Assembly (NCBI GenBank): GCA_903885885.1 | Contig: CAISKJ010000480.1 | Coordinates: 1 to 9,734 of the forward strand | Source: an uncultured delta proteobacterium | GTDB taxonomy: Bacteria > Myxococcota_A > Polyangia > Polyangiales > Ga0077539 | Length of the DNA: 9,734 bases | Direction of reading: 5' to 3' | In this document: in pieces, positions 6,083 to 9,734 of the stretch | Layout: every line of letters starts with the position of its first letter | Position numbering within the stretch: the first letter of the stretch is position 1 | The notes under the pieces: generated by a model | Databases searched by the model: none | Told to the model about the DNA's origin: nothing | Seen by the model: only the letters and a program-made list of their open reading frames with translations | Position numbers and translations under genes: made by a program

Positions 6083-7690
6083 ATGAGTCTCACCCGGTCA
6101 CACCGCCTCTTCGCCCCGTTGTGCCTCGTCGCGCTCTCGGGGTGCCTGTCACCCGCCGTCGTGGGCGACCGCGCCGACGCGGCGGGCGATAGCGCGCTCA
6201 CGTCCGATGTCGTCGCCGCACCCGACGTCATCACCACACCCGACGTCGTCACCACACCCGATGTCATCACCGCACCCGACGTCGTCGCCGCACCCGATGT
6301 CGTCACCGCACCCGATGTCATCGCCGCACCCGACGTCATCGCCGCACCCGACGTCATCGCCGCACCCGACGTGAGCGATGCGTGCGTGAGCTCGGGCGCC
6401 GAGGTGTGCGACGGCGTCGACAACGACTGCGACGGGCAGATCGACGAGGCCTTCTGTCGCATCGACAGCGTGTGCTTCACCAACGGGCAGCGCAACCCTG
6501 CGAATGCGTGTCAGGTGTGCACGCTCACGTCGAGCACGCTCTCGGGTCCCACGGCCTGGGCCAACGCCGCGGCGGGCACCCTCTGCCGCTCGCCCTCGGG
6601 CGCGTGCGACGTGGCCGAGACCTGCGCGGGAACGGGCGCGCCCTGCCCGTCCGATGGGTTCTTGCCCTCGACGTCAGCGTGCCGCGCCTCGACGGGCCCC
6701 TGCGACCCCGCCGAGACCTGCACGGGCGCGAGCGCCGCGTGCCCCGCCGACCGCCTCGCGCCGGGCGGAGCGACGGCCTACACGCGCTCGACCTCGCCGC
6801 TCGCGTTCATCGACGCGTGCGCGGCGACCGGCGCGCGTCGGTCGGTCTTCGCGAGCGACAGCGGGTACGGCGCCGAGGGGCTGCCGTTCTCGTTCCGGTT
6901 CTACGGCGCGGCGCAGGCGATCGCCGTGTTCACCGCGAACGGGATGCTCTCGTTCTCGTCGGAGGCCGCCACGGCCCTGTACGCCAACGAGACGCTCCCC
7001 CACGCGGCCATTCCGAACACGGTCTTCGCGTTCTGGGACGACCTCACCACCCGCGCCGCGGGCGTGTGCGTGGCCACCGTGGGCGCCGCGCCCGACCGCC
7101 GCTTCGTGGTGCAGTGGCGCGACGCGCGCTTCGCCGGCCTCGACACCCCCGACGTGCACCTCGACTTCGAAGCGGTGCTCTCGGAGTCGAGCGGCACCAT
7201 CGACGTGCTCTACAACCGCATGGACAGCGCCGACGCGCGCGCCTCGGGGAGCAGCGCCACGGTGGGCATCCAGGGCGCCGCCGCGACCGACTTCGACCTC
7301 GTGGCCTTCAACACCGCAGGCACCGCGCGGGCCGGCGGCTCGTATCGCTGGACGCCGGGCGGCGTCGTGTGCCGCGCCTCGACGGGCCCCTGCGACCCCG
7401 CGGAGTTCTGCACCGGCGCGAGCGCCGCGTGCACCGCCAACGCGCTCTCGTCGGCCGCCACGCTGTGCCGACCGCCGCTCTCGGTCTGCGACACGGTCGA
7501 GCGCTGCACCGGCGCGAGCGCCGCGTGCCCCGCCGACGCGACCACGCCCGCAGGAACCGCCTGCGGCGTCGGCCGCGCGTGCGCAGCAGGCGCGTGCTGC
7601 CCCAGCGGCGTAACGCCCACCGCCGAGGTGTGCAACGGCGTCGACGACGACTGCAACGGCGCCATCGACGAGGGCATTGTGTGCCCCTGA
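6083..7690 (+). CDS. Cys-rich lipoprotein with MopE-type metal-binding motifs
   Basis: A 535-residue predicted surface lipoprotein of unknown function. A signal peptide ends in lipobox ALSGC with lipidated Cys21. Residues 42-98 are a tandem DV(V/I)(A/T)(A/T)P linker of variable-repeat type. MopE-like motifs, thought to bind metal, sit near both ends of the mature protein: EVCDGVDNDCDGQIDE (107-122) and EVCNGVDDDCNGAIDE (515-530). Between them are four Cys modules of the pattern C..(6)CD..E.CtG....C (starting near 168, 200, 430 and 462), similar in spacing to disintegrin-like Cys repeats. An all-beta, NIDO-like region (about 250-426: PFSFRFYG, FTANGMLSF, FAFWDDL, RRFVVQW) separates modules 2 and 3. 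The start at 6083 is set by AGGAG and the signal peptide. It heads a plus-strand run of four genes including a sigma factor, so it may be part of that factor's regulon. It probably faces the outside and binds a ligand or matrix (inference). Confidence 0.88.
   Translation: MSLTRSHRLFAPLCLVALSGCLSPAVVGDRADAAGDSALTSDVVAAPDVITTPDVVTTPDVITAPDVVAAPDVVTAPDVIAAPDVIAAPDVIAAPDVSDACVSSGAEVCDGVDNDCDGQIDEAFCRIDSVCFTNGQRNPANACQVCTLTSSTLSGPTAWANAAAGTLCRSPSGACDVAETCAGTGAPCPSDGFLPSTSACRASTGPCDPAETCTGASAACPADRLAPGGATAYTRSTSPLAFIDACAATGARRSVFASDSGYGAEGLPFSFRFYGAAQAIAVFTANGMLSFSSEAATALYANETLPHAAIPNTVFAFWDDLTTRAAGVCVATVGAAPDRRFVVQWRDARFAGLDTPDVHLDFEAVLSESSGTIDVLYNRMDSADARASGSSATVGIQGAAATDFDLVAFNTAGTARAGGSYRWTPGGVVCRASTGPCDPAEFCTGASAACTANALSSAATLCRPPLSVCDTVERCTGASAACPADATTPAGTACGVGRACAAGACCPSGVTPTAEVCNGVDDDCNGAIDEGIVCP
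6206..6373 (+). repeat. 18-bp tandem repeat (nine copies plus a partial)
   Basis: Nine full 18-bp units (6206-6367) of the form GAYGTCRTCRCCRCACCC, followed by a partial copy, encode a repeated hexapeptide DV(V/I)(A/T)(A/T)P. Units differ only at a few third positions and at the A/T and V/I switches. The last copies are the most alike, as expected after recent slippage or unequal crossover. The unit is a multiple of three, so copy-number change keeps the frame and only alters linker length between lipid anchor and domains. Confidence 0.95.
6679..7431 (+). repeat. Duplicated Cys-module coding sequence
   Basis: A 33-bp stretch at 6679-6711 recurs exactly at 7369-7401, encoding CRASTGPCDPA. A further identical 17-bp stretch follows in both (6725-6741 and 7415-7431), encoding GASAA and the next Cys. 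The second part recurs again at 7511-7527. This near-identity over third positions indicates recent duplication or gene conversion between modules on either side of the beta domain. Confidence 0.85.
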
Positions 7691-7725
7691 GCCCCCCGAC
7701 GGTGTAGACCGCATCGAGACCACGC

Positions 7726-8820
7726 ATGCACGGACGCGCGCACCTCTACGTTGTCACCGCCGCGCTCGCGCACGCGCTCGTCGCACGCCCCGCCCTCGCG
7801 CAGCCGCGCCCCTCCGACACCGTGCGCCTCATCGTGACCCGCGACGCCCGCAGCGCCACCTGCCCCGACGCGGCGCGGGTGCGCGCGCTCCTCGCCGCCC
7901 GCCTCGACCGCGACGCGATCGCCCTCGACGCCCCTCGCCTCGCCGCGCTGAGCTTCTCGCACGCCGCGTCGCGCTTCGAAGCCCTCTTGCGCATCACCGG
8001 CCCGCGCGCCCGCGTCACCTCGCGCCGCCTGCGCTCGTCGGCCGCCGACTGCGCGCGCCTCGGCGACGCCGCCGTGCTCGTGCTCGCCCTCGCCATCGAC
8101 CCGCTGCGCGCGCTGCGTCGCCCCGCGGCCGTCGCTACGCCTGTCGCAGCGCCGCCTGTGACCACAGTCACACCCGTCATCGCACAGCCTGAGACGCCCG
8201 TACCACCCGTCGCAGCGCTGCCAGAGACACCCGTCGCACCCGTCGCGCCGCCGCCCGTCGCGCCGCCGGCCGTGGTTGCGCCCGCGCCGCGCGCGTCGAC
8301 GGCGTGGCAGCTCGGCGCGCTCGCGACGGTGGGCTACGGCGTCGCGCCCGGGCTCTTCGCGGAGGTGCTGCGCCCGGGCCTCGCGCTGCGCGTGGCGATG
8401 CTCCGCGGGCGCCTCATGGTGCCCGTGACGCTCGACCTCGACGGGCCCGCGCGCGTCGACGATCCGCGCGGCGACGGCGCGGCGTGGGCGGTGCCGCTCG
8501 GCGTCGGCGTGGGCGTGTGCCCGCGCTTCGGCGCGCGCGTGGTGACGTACGTGTGCGCCACCCTCGCGGCGGGCGTGGTGGTCGCGTGGGGGAGCGGCTA
8601 CGTCAACGACCGCAGCGACGTGGCCCTCGCGGCCTCGGCGGGGGCGCGCGCGGGCGTCGAGGTTCCGCTCGCGGCGCGGTGGCGCCTCGTGGCGTCGGTC
8701 GACGTGCGCGCGATGCTCGTGCGCCCCGCGCTCGCGGTGGGGAGCGCGTCGGAGACGCTGTGGGAGGCACCTCCCGTCGCGGCCGCGCTCGCCGTCGGCG
8801 TGGCGTGGCAGAATCTGTGA
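7726..8820 (+). CDS. Secreted protein with Pro-rich linker and barrel-like C-terminus
   Basis: A 364-residue exported protein of unrecognised family. Residues 1-25 are a Sec signal peptide ending ALA before Gln26. Residues 30-128 form a small domain with two Cys (CPDAARVRALLAARL from 46, and DCARLGDAAVLVLALAIDP from 108) that could pair. Residues 133-190 are a Pro/Val/Ala linker with PETPV and PVAPP repeats; its codons end in A or T far more often than elsewhere in the gene. Residues 191-364 alternate Gly/Ala/Val-rich strands, contain Cys265 and Cys277, and end in a hydrophobic WQNL, compatible with an outer-membrane beta-barrel or periplasmic beta domain. The ATG is 35 bp after the lipoprotein stop and has only a weak ribosome-binding site. 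Its stop TGA forms part of the candidate sigma-gene promoter. It may act as the envelope sensor for the adjacent sigma factor (inference). Confidence 0.82.
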   Translation: MHGRAHLYVVTAALAHALVARPALAQPRPSDTVRLIVTRDARSATCPDAARVRALLAARLDRDAIALDAPRLAALSFSHAASRFEALLRITGPRARVTSRRLRSSAADCARLGDAAVLVLALAIDPLRALRRPAAVATPVAAPPVTTVTPVIAQPETPVPPVAALPETPVAPVAPPPVAPPAVVAPAPRASTAWQLGALATVGYGVAPGLFAEVLRPGLALRVAMLRGRLMVPVTLDLDGPARVDDPRGDGAAWAVPLGVGVGVCPRFGARVVTYVCATLAAGVVVAWGSGYVNDRSDVALAASAGARAGVEVPLAARWRLVASVDVRAMLVRPALAVGSASETLWEAPPVAAALAVGVAWQNL

Positions 8821-8849
8821 GAATTGTCGCGGTGCCGCCCCAATCACCG
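8818..8849 (+). promoter_or_regulatory. Candidate promoter of the sigma factor gene
   Basis: TGAGAAT (8818-8824), 14 nt, then CCCAATCACCG (8839-8849): both boxes and their spacing match the element at 6034-6065 exactly. With -10 CAATCA at 8841-8846, transcription starts at about 8852-8853, on the GTG proposed as start codon. The first three bases are the stop codon of the preceding gene. Autoregulation by the sigma factor it precedes is the simplest reading. Confidence 0.5.
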
Positions 8850-8852
8850 CCC

Positions 8853-9416
8853 GTGACCACCGAGGCGCTCACCCCGATCGCGCAGGGCTTCACCGGCGCC
8901 GCGCCCTTCGACCTGGCGGCGGTGTACGCGCGCGAGTTCGACTGGGTGTGGCACACCCTGCGGCGCCTGGGCGTCGCGCAGCGCAACCTCGCCGACGTGA
9001 CCCACGACGTCTTCGTGGTGGTGCACCAGCGCGCGCACACCTACGACCCCGCGCGCCCGCTGCGACCGTGGCTCTTCGGCGTGGCGTACCGCGTCGCGAA
9101 GGATCACCAGAGCCTCGGGCGCAACCGCAACGAGTCGGTGGGCGACGCCGTCGAGGCGGTCGACTCCGCGCCCGCGCAAGACCAGCGGGTGGAGCAGTCG
9201 CAGGCCCGCGAGCTGGTGCTCCACGCCCTGCAGTCGCTCGACCTCGAGCGCCGCGTGGTGTTCATTCTTCACGACCTCGAGGATCAGCCGATGCGCGAGA
9301 TCGCCGACGCCCTCGACGTGCCCGCCAAGACGCTCTACGCCCGGCTCAAGGTGGCGCGCGAGCAGTTCGTCGCGGCCGTGCGGCGGCTGCGCATGCAGCG
9401 AGGAGAGCAGCTGTGA
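8853..9416 (+). CDS. ECF-type RNA polymerase sigma factor
   Basis: A 187-residue sigma-70 family protein with only regions 2 and 4, as in ECF sigma factors, which direct RNA polymerase to a small set of promoters. From GTG 8853, region 2 covers about residues 24-93 (DLAAVYAREFDWVWHTLRRLG, then DVTHDVFVVVHQR and RPWLFGVAYRVAKDH). An acidic linker follows, and region 4 covers about 116-178, with helix-turn-helix MREIADALDVPAKTLYARLKVARE. I prefer GTG 8853 because the 12 upstream codons in frame include AGA, ATT, CAA and TCA, unlike the gene body, and coincide with a conserved promoter-like element. The alternative is GTG 8817, which overlaps the previous stop by 4 bp and gives 199 residues. Neither has a clear ribosome-binding site. 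It is followed with a 4-bp overlap by a membrane protein that could restrain it. Targets probably include its own gene and the lipoprotein gene (inference). Confidence 0.9.
   Translation: MTTEALTPIAQGFTGAAPFDLAAVYAREFDWVWHTLRRLGVAQRNLADVTHDVFVVVHQRAHTYDPARPLRPWLFGVAYRVAKDHQSLGRNRNESVGDAVEAVDSAPAQDQRVEQSQARELVLHALQSLDLERRVVFILHDLEDQPMREIADALDVPAKTLYARLKVAREQFVAAVRRLRMQRGEQL
9401..9405 (+). promoter_or_regulatory. Ribosome-binding site of the last gene
   Basis: AGGAG lies 7 bases before GTG 9413, inside the end of the sigma gene. It supports the overlapping start and translational coupling. Confidence 0.75.
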
Positions 9417-9734
9417 CCGACCACGACCTCCCCGACCTCCCGCCCGACGTGGCCTCGCTCCTCGACGAGGCGCGCGGCGTCCCTCGCGCGCCCGACGGCG
9501 ACCGTCGCCGGGTCGCGGCGCGCCTCGCGGTGTCCGTGGGCCTCGCGATCCCGAGCACCACCCTCGCCCTCTCCCGCGTCGCGTCGCGCGCTTGGATCGG
9601 CAAGCTCCTCGGCGTGGCGCTCGTCGTCGCCGGGGCCGCTGGCGTAGCCCGCGTGGTGACGCACCGCGAGGCCCCGCGCGCCCTCGTCGCCGCGCGCCCC
9701 GTGGCCTCGCCGCGCGCCCGCGTCGTCGCGGCCG
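9413..9734 (+). CDS. Membrane protein next to the sigma factor (5' part)
   Basis: A gene starting at GTG 9413, overlapping the sigma stop as GTGA, with AGGAG upstream. It stays open to the window edge, giving 107 residues. The N-terminus is acidic (DHDLPDLPPDVASLLDEAR), followed by a basic segment (GDRRRVAARLA). A likely single membrane helix, WIGKLLGVALVVAGAAGVARVV (about residues 63-84), leads into an Ala/Pro/Arg-rich stretch. A cytoplasmic head plus one helix directly after a sigma gene is the layout of many anti-sigma factors. The zinc-binding HxxxCxxC motif of the ZAS family is absent, so this is only a positional guess. Confidence 0.75.
   Translation, partial: MTDHDLPDLPPDVASLLDEARGVPRAPDGDRRRVAARLAVSVGLAIPSTTLALSRVASRAWIGKLLGVALVVAGAAGVARVVTHREAPRALVAARPVASPRARVVAA

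Noticed and set aside
6206..6373. Possible CRISPR-like array.
   Set aside because: The 18-bp units are contiguous with no spacers and lie in frame inside a coding sequence.
6007..6495. Minus-strand open frame with repeated MTSGAA units.
   Set aside because: It is only the antisense reading of the 18-bp repeat in the lipoprotein gene.
7210..8847. Minus-strand 545-codon open frame across the secreted-protein gene.
   Set aside because: Low-complexity Arg/His/Gly-rich antisense shadow; the plus strand has a signal peptide and ordered domains.
9413..9520. Zinc-binding anti-sigma (ZAS) domain in the last gene.
   Set aside because: No HxxxCxxC motif is visible in the available residues.

Overview
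The window is very GC-rich with strongly G/C-biased third codon positions. It carries eukaryote-like Ser/Thr kinase, HEAT-repeat/PilT, MopE-motif lipoprotein and ECF-type sigma genes. This mix points to a myxobacterium-like organism (Myxococcota, perhaps Polyangiales). That placement is inference from gene content, not from a marker gene.

Left part, minus strand (5662 down to 192): a tight three-gene operon. Its order is (i) a 942-residue protein with a long HEAT-repeat region fused to a complete PilT-type ATPase, (ii) a normal-length PilT-type retraction ATPase (361 aa) 12 bp downstream, and (iii) a cytoplasmic Ser/Thr kinase with an N-terminal TPR-like region, whose ATG overlaps the pilT stop by 4 bp. 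The likely theme is type IV pilus retraction or surface motility with two non-equivalent motors and a co-expressed kinase. The tail of an unidentified plus-strand gene (1-191) ends directly against the kinase stop codon.

Middle (5663-6082): a small stand-alone LuxR/GerE-type HTH gene on the minus strand, then a structured divergent control region with two 35-bp inverted repeats spaced 56 bp apart.

Right part, plus strand (6083 to the end): a Cys-rich lipoprotein with an 18-bp tandem repeat in its linker, a secreted protein with a Pro-rich linker and a barrel-like C-terminus, an ECF-type sigma factor, and the start of a membrane protein overlapping the sigma gene by 4 bp. This looks like a sigma-controlled cell-envelope locus.

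The most interesting signal is a repeated two-part element, TGAGAAT, 14 nt, then CCCAATCACCG. It occurs with identical spacing upstream of the lipoprotein gene and of the sigma gene. A variant with the same 11-mer and a weaker upstream box lies on the opposite strand before the LuxR-type gene. Read as a promoter (-35 GAGAAT, 16-nt spacer, -10 CAATCA), it places transcription starts at or next to the start codons of the sigma and LuxR genes, which both lack a ribosome-binding site. I propose it as the autoregulated promoter of the sigma factor, with leaderless transcripts for the two regulators.
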